Assembly: GCA_902465265.1 (NCBI GenBank)
Contig: CABQMF010000023.1
Location: 1-27,372 of the forward strand
Reading direction: 5' to 3'
Source: an uncultured Collinsella sp.
GTDB taxonomy: Bacteria > Actinomycetota > Coriobacteriia > Coriobacteriales > Coriobacteriaceae
Length of the DNA stretch: 27,372 nt
Shown here: positions 14,736-22,580 of the stretch, piece by piece
Layout of the letters: the number at the start of each line of letters is the position of its first letter
Numbering within the stretch: position 1 is the stretch's first letter
Translations under genes and position numbers: made by a program
The notes under the pieces: model-generated
What the model was told of the DNA's origin: nothing
The model's database searches: none
What the model saw: the letters and a program-made list of their open reading frames with translations, nothing else

Positions 14736-15779
14736 ATGGCACTCTCCGAATATAGTCAGCGGCTGTTGGGCGCCTATGCCGAGCAGCCGTTCCTTATGGC
14801 TCCCATGGCGGGCGTGACCGACCCCGCCTACCGCATCATGTGTCGCCGCCGCGGTGCCAACCTTGCCTACAGCGAGATGGTGAGCGTGGCGGGCCTTGCC
14901 TATGCCAGCAACAAGACCTGGCGCCTGGTGCTGCCGGCCGACGAGGAGCAGCAGATTTGCGTTCAGCTCTTTGGCTCCAAGCCCGATCAGTTTGCGAGTG
15001 CCGTCGCCGCCGTCGAGGAGCGCGTTGGCGATCGTCTGTCGCTCATCGATATCAATATGGCATGCCCCGCCCGCAAGGTCGTTACCAAGGGCGAGGGCTC
15101 GGCGCTCATGCGCACGCCTGACCTGGCGGAGAAGATCGTCGAGGCCACGGTGGGTGCGGCGCACGTACCCGTGACCGTCAAGATTCGCAAGGGCTTTTAT
15201 GCCGAGGACCGCAATGTCGCGACATTTGCCCAGATGCTCGAGGGCGCCGGTGCTGCTGCAGTCGCCGTGCATGGTCGTTGCGCCACGCAGCTCTACACCG
15301 GCCAGGCCGATTGGTCGGTCGTCGATGAGGTCGCAGATGCCGTCGAGATTCCCGTGATCGGGTCGGGCGACGTGTTCTGCGCCGAGGATGCCGCGGAGCA
15401 TCTGCGCAACTCGGGTGCCAGCGCGGTGTTTATCGCGCGCGGTATCTACGGTAATCCCTGGGTCTTTGGTGATGCTCGCGCTCTTGCGCTCGATGGCATA
15501 CCGGTGCCGCCTCGCAACTCCGTCGAGCGCTTGGACGCCCTGCGTGAGCACCTAACGCTGACGCATGAGCTTCTGCCGCTCATGTCGCGCGCCCGTACGT
15601 ACGCAAGCTGGTACTTAAAAGGCATGCCCCATGCCGCCGCTTGGCGTGCCCAGGTGGTGCGCTGCTCCACGTATGAGGAGTTCATGGCGTTGGTCGATGA
15701 GATCGAGCACGATGTGGTGGCCTGCGAGGCTGCACTTGCCGCCGGCGAATCGGTGCCCCTTCATCCGCTGGAGGCTTAA
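14736..15779 (+). CDS. dusB: tRNA-dihydrouridine synthase (DusB-like)
   Basis: This 347-residue FMN enzyme reduces specific uridines in tRNA to dihydrouridine using NADPH. The flavin-binding start LMAPMAGVTDPAYR (residues 20-33), QLFGSKPDQF, the catalytic-acid motif NMACPARKV with Cys110, VKIRKG with Lys150, and GSGDVFCAEDA for FMN phosphate are all present. The subfamily is assigned from overall similarity to bacterial DusB, the common form in Gram-positive bacteria; the exact target position cannot be read from sequence. It lies between lepA and hemW with gaps of 4 and 2 bases, so the three genes form an operon. Confidence 0.93.
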   Translation: MALSEYSQRLLGAYAEQPFLMAPMAGVTDPAYRIMCRRRGANLAYSEMVSVAGLAYASNKTWRLVLPADEEQQICVQLFGSKPDQFASAVAAVEERVGDRLSLIDINMACPARKVVTKGEGSALMRTPDLAEKIVEATVGAAHVPVTVKIRKGFYAEDRNVATFAQMLEGAGAAAVAVHGRCATQLYTGQADWSVVDEVADAVEIPVIGSGDVFCAEDAAEHLRNSGASAVFIARGIYGNPWVFGDARALALDGIPVPPRNSVERLDALREHLTLTHELLPLMSRARTYASWYLKGMPHAAAWRAQVVRCSTYEEFMALVDEIEHDVVACEAALAAGESVPLHPLEA

Positions 15780-15781
15780 GG

Positions 15782-17014
15782 GTGGCCGTTACCGCGCTGT
15801 ATGCGCACGTGCCGTTCTGTGCCCAAAAGTGCCGCTACTGCGACTTTGATTCGCACAGTTTCGCTCCGTGCGAGCTGGGCGCCGCGCTCGATGCCTATTT
15901 TGAGCAGTTATATGTGCGCCTCGATGCTTTTGGCAAGGCCGGGGCCCTCGATCGGATCCGCACTGTCTATGTTGGCGGCGGCACGCCGTCGCTGGCGGGG
16001 GAGCGCCTGGTGGAGCTGACGCGGCGTATTCGTGCGTGGTGCGCCCCCGTTGAGTTTACCTGCGAGGCCAATCCCGAGTCGCTGACCGCCGAGCTTGCCG
16101 CTGCGCTTTCCGAGGTTGGTGTCACACGCGTCTCTCTGGGCGTGCAAACGCTCGATAACACCGAGCTTACCGCCATCGGCCGTATTCACGATGCCGATCG
16201 GGCACTCGCTGCCATCGCGACGGTCAAGGACGCTGGGCTTGACGTGTCGTGCGACCTTATGTGCGGACTTCCCGGGCAGACCGCAGCGAGTTGGAAACGC
16301 ACGCTCGATGGCGTGCTGGCGGCGGCTCCGCATCATGTGTCGGTTTACCCGCTCACGCTCGAGGAGGGGACACCCCTCTATTGCATGGCGTGCCGCGACG
16401 AGTCGCTCGAGCCTGATGAGGATTTTCAGGCCGCCTGCATGGACACGGCGCGTGAGCGTCTGGGTACGGCCGGCTATCACCCGTATGAGGTGGCGAGCTA
16501 CGCGCTCGACGGCCATGAGTGTGCCCATAACATTGCCTATTGGACCGGACAGGGCTACCTGGGCCTGGGCCGTTCTGCCGCCGGTATGCTTGATGCTGGG
16601 GATTTCGACCGCTTGGCCGGGCTGTTCCCCGGCGTGTCTTCTCGAGGCGATGCGTACCGCGTGCGTCTGGTGCAACGCGACGATGCCGCGACGGCGTTCG
16701 AGGCCGAATTCCTGTCGCAGCGTGGGGCTGCGGCCGAAGACCTGATGCTCGCTTGTCGCATGACGCGCGGTGTTTCGTCCGACCTGTTGGTTCGTGCAGC
16801 TTGCGTCATCCCAACGGATGAGCTGGCAGTCGCCTGCGATCGCGCGCTCGAATTGGGCCTTGCCACTTGGGTGCCCGATGGCGTCGAGGGATATGCGGGG
16901 CGCATCGCCTCGAAAGACGTTATCGCAGGTCGCGTCCGCGCCCGTTTAGCGCCCACCCACTTGGGCTGGCTCGATGGAAATGTTCTGTTCGAGCTGTTTT
17001 GGGGTCTAGCATAG
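15782..17014 (+). CDS. hemW: HemW, radical SAM haem chaperone family
   Basis: A 410-residue radical SAM protein, earlier annotated as oxygen-independent coproporphyrinogen III oxidase and now known in some bacteria to bind haem and deliver it to proteins. The cluster motif PFCAQKCRYCDF has Cys13, Cys17 and Cys20 with Phe at the place where true HemN has a fourth Cys. GGGTPS follows, and the haem-binding HNxxYW appears as HNIAYW (residues 249-254). The GTG at 15782 has GGAGG (15770-15774) at good spacing. In the Firmicutes order hemW precedes hrcA-grpE-dnaK-dnaJ; here a DnaJ-family gene follows directly. Confidence 0.92.
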   Translation: MAVTALYAHVPFCAQKCRYCDFDSHSFAPCELGAALDAYFEQLYVRLDAFGKAGALDRIRTVYVGGGTPSLAGERLVELTRRIRAWCAPVEFTCEANPESLTAELAAALSEVGVTRVSLGVQTLDNTELTAIGRIHDADRALAAIATVKDAGLDVSCDLMCGLPGQTAASWKRTLDGVLAAAPHHVSVYPLTLEEGTPLYCMACRDESLEPDEDFQAACMDTARERLGTAGYHPYEVASYALDGHECAHNIAYWTGQGYLGLGRSAAGMLDAGDFDRLAGLFPGVSSRGDAYRVRLVQRDDAATAFEAEFLSQRGAAAEDLMLACRMTRGVSSDLLVRAACVIPTDELAVACDRALELGLATWVPDGVEGYAGRIASKDVIAGRVRARLAPTHLGWLDGNVLFELFWGLA

Positions 17015-17030
17015 ACCGCTCGGGTAGAAT
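17003..17030 (+). promoter_or_regulatory. Promoter region of the dnaJ-like gene with a perfect palindrome
   Basis: GGTCTA(17003-17008)-GCA-TAGACC(17012-17017) is a perfect 6-bp inverted repeat covering the hemW stop. It overlaps ACCGCTCGGGTA (17015-17026), identical to the lepA promoter, followed by the -10-like TAGAAT (17025-17030). No CIRCE or HspR-type repeat is visible. Confidence 0.45.
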
Positions 17031-17072
17031 TACCGCAAGATATACGCTGCTTTGAGCAGGAGGTTGCCGCGC

Positions 17073-18176
17073 ATGGCGACGATGAACGAAAAAGATTACT
17101 ACGAGATTCTCGGTGTCTCTAAGGACGCCACCTCGCGTGATATTCAAAAGGCCTTCCAGCAGAAGGCCCGCAAGCTCCATCCGGACGTCAACAAAGAGCC
17201 GGGTGCCGAGGAAAAGTTCAAAGAGGTTTCCGAGGCCTACGCTGTTCTTTCGGACGAGCAGAAGCGTGCACGCTATGATGCCATGCGCTCGGGCAACCCC
17301 TTCGCCGGCGCTCCTACGGCTTCGCCTTATGGCGGCGGTTACGCCGGCGGCGCTGGGTACGGCAATCCCTTTGAGGGCGGTTTTCCCTTTGGCGGCGCTT
17401 GGGGCCAGCCGCGTCGCGGGCGGGCAGCCTACAATCCCGAAAGCGGTGCCAACGTGGTCGTCGACATCAAGCTCGATGCCAAGGAGGCCAAGGGCGGTGC
17501 GCGCAAAACCGTTCGCTACACGCGATTCGATACGTGCGGACATTGCGGCGGCTCGGGCTCTGTTTCCTCCGAGCATGCCCATACCTGCCCAAGCTGTGGC
17601 GGGCGCGGCCATATCGATGTGGACCTGTCCTTCCTGTTTGGCGCCGGCACGTTTCAGTCGGTTTGCCCCGAGTGCGGCGGCTCGGGCAAGGTCGTAGCCG
17701 ATCCGTGCCCCGATTGCGGCGGCAGCGGTCGTACCCGCGTGACCTCCGAGCAAACGATTGAGTTTCCTGCCGGCACGCACGACGGCGACGAGGTCCGCAT
17801 TAGCGGCATGGGCCACGCCGGCACCAATGGAGCTACAGGCGGTGACCTGGTCGGTCGCGCCCATGTGGAGGCCGAGCGCCTGGAGGGCAAAGCCCGTACC
17901 GGCTTTTACCTGATGGGCATCGTGGCGCCGTTTTTGGTGCTGTCGGCCATCTCGGGCGTGTTCTCGGCCTTTGCCGTGATGTGTTTTGTTCCGTTTGTCA
18001 TGGGCCTGTTCATGGTGCTCTCAGACGGGATTCTTCACCGTAGCCTGCTGTGGTGGAAGCGTGGCGCGATGCAGTTTGCCAACGGTTTTGCCAACGGCTT
18101 CATGTTCGCGCTCGTGTCGGTGTGGTTTGCGAGCTGCTCGCAGCGCGCGATGCTTTCGCCCTACGGGATGCAATAA
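17073..18176 (+). CDS. Membrane-anchored DnaJ-like protein with truncated C-terminal domain
   Basis: A 367-residue J protein. Residues 7-70 are a J domain with HPD at 36-38, which should stimulate a DnaK-type Hsp70. A Gly/Phe/Tyr/Ala/Pro-rich linker spans about 75-115. Four CxxCxGxG zinc repeats follow (Cys155/158, 172/175, 198/201, 212/215). The substrate-binding region then starts normally (FPAGTHDGDEVRISGMG, then GDLVGRAHVE near 258-266) but stops where the second half and the dimerisation region should begin. Instead, residues 278-318 and about 338-355 are strongly hydrophobic and look like membrane helices. The reading frame is clean, so this is a stable domain arrangement and not an obvious frameshift. 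The ATG at 17073 has AGGAGG (17058-17063) at ideal spacing. It lies just before a complete dnaJ. It probably recruits Hsp70 to the membrane; its client is unknown. Confidence 0.85.
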   Translation: MATMNEKDYYEILGVSKDATSRDIQKAFQQKARKLHPDVNKEPGAEEKFKEVSEAYAVLSDEQKRARYDAMRSGNPFAGAPTASPYGGGYAGGAGYGNPFEGGFPFGGAWGQPRRGRAAYNPESGANVVVDIKLDAKEAKGGARKTVRYTRFDTCGHCGGSGSVSSEHAHTCPSCGGRGHIDVDLSFLFGAGTFQSVCPECGGSGKVVADPCPDCGGSGRTRVTSEQTIEFPAGTHDGDEVRISGMGHAGTNGATGGDLVGRAHVEAERLEGKARTGFYLMGIVAPFLVLSAISGVFSAFAVMCFVPFVMGLFMVLSDGILHRSLLWWKRGAMQFANGFANGFMFALVSVWFASCSQRAMLSPYGMQ

Positions 18177-18257
18177 CATCAAACCCTCTGTTTGCGGCCG
18201 GCCCTGCATGGGTATAGGACGCACTGTGACAATATTGAAAGTCGGAAGGATTCGGTC

Positions 18258-19406
18258 GTGTCGGAAAATAGGGATTACTACGAGGTACTTGGCGTCGATA
18301 AGGACGCCGACGCGCGGACCATTAAGCGCGCGTTTCTAAAGAAAGCCCGTACGGTACACCCGGATGTTTCGGACGACCCCGAGGCCGAGGCCAAGTTCAA
18401 GGAGCTTAACGAGGCCTATTCTGTCCTTTCCGATGAGCAGAAGCGCGCCAACTACGATCGCTTTGGTACCGCCGATGGCCCTGGTGGCTCCGGCTATGTC
18501 GATATCAACGATATCTTTGGCGGTATGGGCATGGACGACTTGTTCTCGTCGTTCTTTGGCGGCGGCGCCGGCGGTGGTGCCCGCAGCCGTCGCGAGCGCC
18601 GCCGCGGTCGCGATATGGCCATCTCGCTTTCGGTGACGCTCGAGGAAGCTGCGCTTGGCTGCAAAAAGACGATCAGCTATGACCGCCTTGCTCCCTGCGA
18701 GGATTGCAACGGTACGGGCAAGGCTGACGGTGCGACCGAAAAGCAGTGCAGCCGCTGCCACGGCACGGGCTATGTCACCACGGTCCAGCGCTCGTTTTTG
18801 GGTCAGGTCCAGTCCTCTTCGCCTTGCCCCGACTGCCACGGCGAGGGCACGGTCATCGATCATCCCTGCGAGACTTGCGACGGTCAGGGCCGCACGCCTT
18901 CGCACGAAAAGATTGACATCGATATTCCCGCCGGCGTCTCGACCGGTCGCCAGCTGCGCGTGAGCGGCTTTGGCGAGGCCGGCCTTCGTGGTGAGCCCTC
19001 GGGCGATCTGATCGTCAACGTGCGTGTCGCCGATCACGAGCGCTTTAAGCGCAATGGCGACGACCTGTACCTGGTGAGCGATATCTCCATTGCACAGGCC
19101 GCGCTCGGCTGCGAGATCGAGGTCGAGGGCATTATGCCCGATGAGGTCGTCAAGGTGTGCGTCCCCGCTGGCACGCAGTATGGCGACACCGTCAGCGTCA
19201 ACAACTTTGGCATGCCGCGCATCGGCGGTGGCGGCTCACGCGGTCGACTGATCGTGCAGCTGCGCGTGGTCGTTCCCACGAACCTTTCCAACAAGCAGCG
19301 CGAGCTGCTCCGCGCTTTTGCCGACGATATGGGCGATGACGTCGCTTCCGGCAAGAAGTCGGTAACCGATCGTATCAAGAGCGCCCTCGACGATATCCTC
19401 GATTAA
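18258..19406 (+). CDS. dnaJ: Chaperone protein DnaJ
   Basis: A 382-residue, complete type A Hsp40 co-chaperone that brings unfolded clients to DnaK. J domain with HPD at residues 34-36; Gly-rich linker about 71-110; four zinc repeats CEDCNGTG, CSRCHGTG, CPDCHGEG and CETCDGQG (Cys147 to Cys207); then both C-terminal beta domains (IDIPAGVSTGRQLRVSGFGEAG, GDLIVNV, AALGCEIEVEG) and the end of the dimerisation region. The GTG at 18258 has GGAAGGA (18244-18250) seven bases before it. hrcA, grpE and dnaK, its usual neighbours, are not in the window. Its stop overlaps the mtaB ribosome binding site. Confidence 0.95.
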   Translation: MSENRDYYEVLGVDKDADARTIKRAFLKKARTVHPDVSDDPEAEAKFKELNEAYSVLSDEQKRANYDRFGTADGPGGSGYVDINDIFGGMGMDDLFSSFFGGGAGGGARSRRERRRGRDMAISLSVTLEEAALGCKKTISYDRLAPCEDCNGTGKADGATEKQCSRCHGTGYVTTVQRSFLGQVQSSSPCPDCHGEGTVIDHPCETCDGQGRTPSHEKIDIDIPAGVSTGRQLRVSGFGEAGLRGEPSGDLIVNVRVADHERFKRNGDDLYLVSDISIAQAALGCEIEVEGIMPDEVVKVCVPAGTQYGDTVSVNNFGMPRIGGGGSRGRLIVQLRVVVPTNLSNKQRELLRAFADDMGDDVASGKKSVTDRIKSALDDILD

Positions 19407-19415
19407 GGAGCCCGC

Positions 19416-20708
19416 TTGCTCGCACCCCATATTTCCGTCGTCAACCTTGGCTGCCGCGTCAACCGGGTTGAGTCCGACCGTATCACTGCCGATCTTATGC
19501 GCCAGGGCTTTGCGATGGTGGAGCCCGAGGATGCCGACCTGATCGTAATCAATTCCTGCGCCGTGACGGGCGAGGCCGAGGCCAAGACCCGCAAGGCCGT
19601 CCGTCATGCGCTGTCATATCCAGGCGAGCCCTACGTGGTCGTGACCGGCTGCGTTGTCAACTTGCATCCCGAAGAGCTACTAGAGCTTTCGGACCGCGTG
19701 ATTGCCGAGCCGTCGAAAATCGACGTCGCCGAGCGTGTCTGCGAAGTGCTGGGTGTCGAATCCGATAATGTGGCCGCCTGCAGCGACAGTGATGTGGTCG
19801 ATGCTCTGGGGCGCTCGCGTCTGGGCGTGAAGATCCAAGACGGCTGCAATCACCGCTGCACGTATTGCATCGTGTGGAAGGCGCGCGGCCCCGAGCGCTC
19901 CGTGCCCGTCGAGTCCGTGCTCGAGCAGGTGCGCGAGGCCCAGGAGGCCGGTGTGCCCGAGGTAGTGCTGACTGGCGTGAACCTGGGCGCCTATGATGGC
20001 AAGAGCGCGACTGACGAACATGTGGAGATCGATGAATTGCTCGAGGCCATTATGGAGCGCACCACGATTGCCCACGTGCGCATTTCCTCAGTCGAGCCCA
20101 TGGACATCTCCGAGCGCCTGCTCAAGGTGATGGCGCGCTATCCTCAGCGTATCGCGCCGTTCTTGCATCTTCCCGTGCAGTCCGGCTGCACTGCGACCCT
20201 GCATCGCATGGGTCGTCCCTATAGTGCGGAGGCCTTTGAGGACACGGTGCGCATGATTCGTACCAATCTGCCCCAGGCGTCACTTTCTTGCGACGTCATC
20301 GTCGGCTTCCCCGGCGAGACGGACGAGGAGTTCGAGGAGTCACTGGCGTTGTGCCGTCGCGTGGGCTTTTCGCGCATGCATGTCTTCCGCTATAGCAAGC
20401 GTCCCGGCACGCTTGCGGCCGATATGCCCGATCAGGTACCGCCCGAGATTATGGCCGAACGCAGCCGCCGCATGCGTGCCGCCGCACAGGAGCTTGCGGT
20501 CGCCGATGCCCGCCGCCGCGTGGGCACGGTCGAGCGTGCGGTGCTCGAGTACGGCGACAACCTGACGCTCGGCTCGTTCCATCATGCCCGTCTTGACGAT
20601 GTCTGCGGGCTCAAGGCCCCGTGCCTGCTCGATGTTGCTATCATCGGAGTCGATGATTCCGGCTTAGTCCATGCTCGCAGGGAGGTCCATGGAAGCCTCG
20701 AAGATTAG
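19416..20708 (+). CDS. mtaB: tRNA t6A37 methylthiotransferase (MtaB-like)
   Basis: A 430-residue radical SAM enzyme with two iron-sulfur clusters that converts t6A to ms2t6A at position 37 of tRNAs reading ANN codons. The N-terminal cluster ligands are Cys13 (NLGCRVN), Cys48 (NSCAVTGEAEAKTRK) and Cys79 (TGC); the radical SAM motif is GCNHRCTYC with Cys144, Cys148 and Cys151. The segment after it, IVWKARG, lacks the Pro usual in this family. The C-terminus is at the TRAM position but degenerate. It starts with TTG at 19416, supported by TAAGGAG (19404-19410) five bases upstream. MtaB fits better than MiaB by the NLGCRVN start and by its place after dnaJ, as in Firmicutes. Its end overlaps phoH by 20 bases. 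Confidence 0.9.
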   Translation: MLAPHISVVNLGCRVNRVESDRITADLMRQGFAMVEPEDADLIVINSCAVTGEAEAKTRKAVRHALSYPGEPYVVVTGCVVNLHPEELLELSDRVIAEPSKIDVAERVCEVLGVESDNVAACSDSDVVDALGRSRLGVKIQDGCNHRCTYCIVWKARGPERSVPVESVLEQVREAQEAGVPEVVLTGVNLGAYDGKSATDEHVEIDELLEAIMERTTIAHVRISSVEPMDISERLLKVMARYPQRIAPFLHLPVQSGCTATLHRMGRPYSAEAFEDTVRMIRTNLPQASLSCDVIVGFPGETDEEFEESLALCRRVGFSRMHVFRYSKRPGTLAADMPDQVPPEIMAERSRRMRAAAQELAVADARRRVGTVERAVLEYGDNLTLGSFHHARLDDVCGLKAPCLLDVAIIGVDDSGLVHARREVHGSLED

Positions 20709-21675
20709 ACTTACCGTTCCCGAGGGGATTGACCCCTCGCGCGTCTTGGGCGCCGGCGACGCTGTCCTTCGCGCGGTCGAAGACTTGGTTCGCGCCCATG
20801 TGGTTGCGCGCGGTGACCAGATTGCCGTGAGCGGCGACCCGGACGAGGTAGAACTCGTGGCGCGTTTTTTCGAACACGCTTTTCGAGAGGCGGCTGCCGG
20901 TCGCACGCTGTCTGCCGACGACGTCTCGCGTTGCCTGGCTGTCCTGCGCGATGGCGAGCACGACGCCTCGTCGCTGCGCGATGACGTGCTGCTTTCGTAT
21001 CGCGGCCGTGTCATTCGTCCCAAGACGCTCGGCCAAAAGCGCTATGTTGACGCCATCCGCTCGCATACCATCACGTTTGGCCTGGGCCCCGCCGGTACCG
21101 GTAAGACCTATCTAGCCATGGCGCTCGCCGTCGCCGCGCTCAAGCGCCATGAGGTGGGTCGCCTGGTCCTTACGCGGCCCGTTGTCGAGGCGGGGGAGAA
21201 TTTGGGCTTTTTGCCCGGCACCCTCGAGGAAAAGATCGACCCTTACATGCGGCCGCTCTACGATGCCCTGTTTGACATGATGGATCGTGAGCGTACCAAT
21301 GAGCTCATGGAGCGTGGCGTGATCGAGATTGCCCCGCTCGCCTACATGCGCGGCCGAACGCTGAGCGACGCTTTCGTGGTACTCGACGAGGCGCAAAACA
21401 CGACGCCTGAGCAGATGAAGATGTTCCTGACGCGCCTGGGCTTTAACTCAAAGTTTGTGATTACCGGCGATCTGAGCCAGCGTGACCTGGTGGGTCGTCG
21501 CGGCGGCCTGGCCGACGTCGAAAAGATTTTGGGCCGTGTCGACGATGTAGCATTTTCTCATCTGGAACGTGCCGATGTGGTGCGCCATGCCCTGGTGGGC
21601 AGGATCGTCGAGGCCTATGATGCGTATGATGACGTGCGTGAGCAGCGCTCGCGCGACCGAAAGGAGTCCCGTTGA
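20689..21675 (+). CDS. phoH: PhoH-like ATPase
   Basis: A 328-residue P-loop protein of the PhoH/YbeZ group, whose conserved link to ybeY suggests a part in RNA metabolism or ribosome maturation; its biochemical role is not settled. An N-terminal KH-like region (about residues 1-90) precedes the ATPase, with Walker A GPAGTGKT at 133-140, TRPVVEAGENLGFLPG after it, Walker B VVLDEAQN at 230-237, and GDLSQRDL as a sensor-like segment. I chose the ATG at 20689 because GGGAGG (20680-20685) lies close upstream; ATG 20671 in the same frame would add six residues. ybeY follows with a 4-base overlap. Confidence 0.92.
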   Translation: MEASKIRLTVPEGIDPSRVLGAGDAVLRAVEDLVRAHVVARGDQIAVSGDPDEVELVARFFEHAFREAAAGRTLSADDVSRCLAVLRDGEHDASSLRDDVLLSYRGRVIRPKTLGQKRYVDAIRSHTITFGLGPAGTGKTYLAMALAVAALKRHEVGRLVLTRPVVEAGENLGFLPGTLEEKIDPYMRPLYDALFDMMDRERTNELMERGVIEIAPLAYMRGRTLSDAFVVLDEAQNTTPEQMKMFLTRLGFNSKFVITGDLSQRDLVGRRGGLADVEKILGRVDDVAFSHLERADVVRHALVGRIVEAYDAYDDVREQRSRDRKESR

Positions 21676-22181
21676 GTGTATTGATCAGCAACGATGCCGA
21701 GCTCGATACGCTGCTCGACGCGCAGGAGGTTGAGCACATCTGCCAGTTCGTGCTTGCCGCCGAGGACGTTGAGCGTGAAGTCGAGATTTCCCTTTCGTAT
21801 GTCGACGAGGACGAGATGCACGAGCTCAACCACGAGTGGCGCGGTATCGACCGTACCACCGATGTGCTCTCGTTTGAGTGCGATTCTGCCTTTGACGAGG
21901 ACATTCCCGCCGACGAGACGATCGAGCTCGGCGATATTATCTTGGCGCCGCAGGTTATCGCTCGCCAGGCTCCCGGTTTTGGTAACAGTCCCGCCGACGA
22001 GTGCCGGCTGATGCTTGTGCACGGTATGCTGCACCTGCTGGGCTATGACCACATCGAGGACGACGAGGCCGTGGTCATGGAGGCCCGTGAGGATGCCATC
22101 CTGCGCGATCTGGCGCTCGAGCGCGGCGAGGACCCCAAGTTGGTCCATGTCGGTCCCATCACTAACCATGCCCACGACTAG
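21672..22181 (+). CDS. ybeY: Endoribonuclease YbeY
   Basis: A 169-residue zinc protein needed in many bacteria for 16S rRNA 3'-end maturation and ribosome quality control. The metal-binding signature HGMLHLLGYDH is complete, with His117, His121 and His127, and the conserved LNHEWRGIDRTTDVLSF precedes it at residues 52-68. It starts with TTG at 21672 (TTGA overlap with the phoH stop) behind AAGGAG (21661-21666), a good five-base spacing. It sits between phoH and dgkA-era, its usual partners, and Era is its known functional neighbour in 30S assembly. Confidence 0.94.
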   Translation: MSVLISNDAELDTLLDAQEVEHICQFVLAAEDVEREVEISLSYVDEDEMHELNHEWRGIDRTTDVLSFECDSAFDEDIPADETIELGDIILAPQVIARQAPGFGNSPADECRLMLVHGMLHLLGYDHIEDDEAVVMEAREDAILRDLALERGEDPKLVHVGPITNHAHD

Positions 22182-22190
22182 GAGCCGTCT

Positions 22191-22568
22191 ATGATTCCCG
22201 GATCGAACAAGGACCATCCGTCCTTTTTAAAGTCGTTCTCCTACGCCATGGAGGGCTTTGTCACCGCCGTTAAAACCGAGCGTAACATCAAGGTCATGCT
22301 CGCGGCTGGCGTGTGTACCGTCATTGCCGGCTGCATCGTTGGCCTCGACATTGCCGAGTGGGCCACGGTTATCATCTGCTGTGGCCTGGTGATTCACGGT
22401 GAGCTGTGCAATACCGCTATGGAGGCGATCGTCGACCTGGCGACCCAGGAACTTCATCCGCTGGCGAAGCGCGCCAAGGATATCGCCGCCGCTTCCGTGT
22501 ACGTTCTTTCCATCACCGCCGCAATCGTGGGCCTGCTGGTCTTTGCCCACGCGCTTGGCTTTATTTAG
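22191..22568 (+). CDS. dgkA: Diacylglycerol / undecaprenol kinase
   Basis: A 125-residue integral membrane kinase. The Gram-positive members mainly phosphorylate undecaprenol to recycle the cell-wall lipid carrier, which I infer here; E. coli DgkA uses diacylglycerol. Three membrane helices are predicted at about residues 34-50, 56-75 and 100-122. The active-site segment HGELCNTAMEAIVDL (69-83) supplies Glu71, Asn74, Glu78 and Asp82, and AKDIAAA (95-101) follows. The ATG at 22191 has TAGGAG (22180-22185) upstream. It sits between ybeY and era as in Firmicutes, but the cytidine deaminase gene often found in between is absent. Confidence 0.93.
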   Translation: MIPGSNKDHPSFLKSFSYAMEGFVTAVKTERNIKVMLAAGVCTVIAGCIVGLDIAEWATVIICCGLVIHGELCNTAMEAIVDLATQELHPLAKRAKDIAAASVYVLSITAAIVGLLVFAHALGFI

Positions 22569-22580
22569 AAAGGGATTCCC

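Noticed and set aside
17052..17072. Upstream in-frame start for the dnaJ-like gene
   Set aside because: It would include the AGGAGG ribosome binding site in the coding region; the ATG at 17073 is well placed behind it.
17877..17910. Frameshift as the cause of the unusual C-terminus of the dnaJ-like protein
   Set aside because: The residues after the junction form plausible membrane helices with normal codon use over about 90 codons, and I saw no DnaJ-like continuation in the overlapping frames. A sequencing error cannot be fully excluded.
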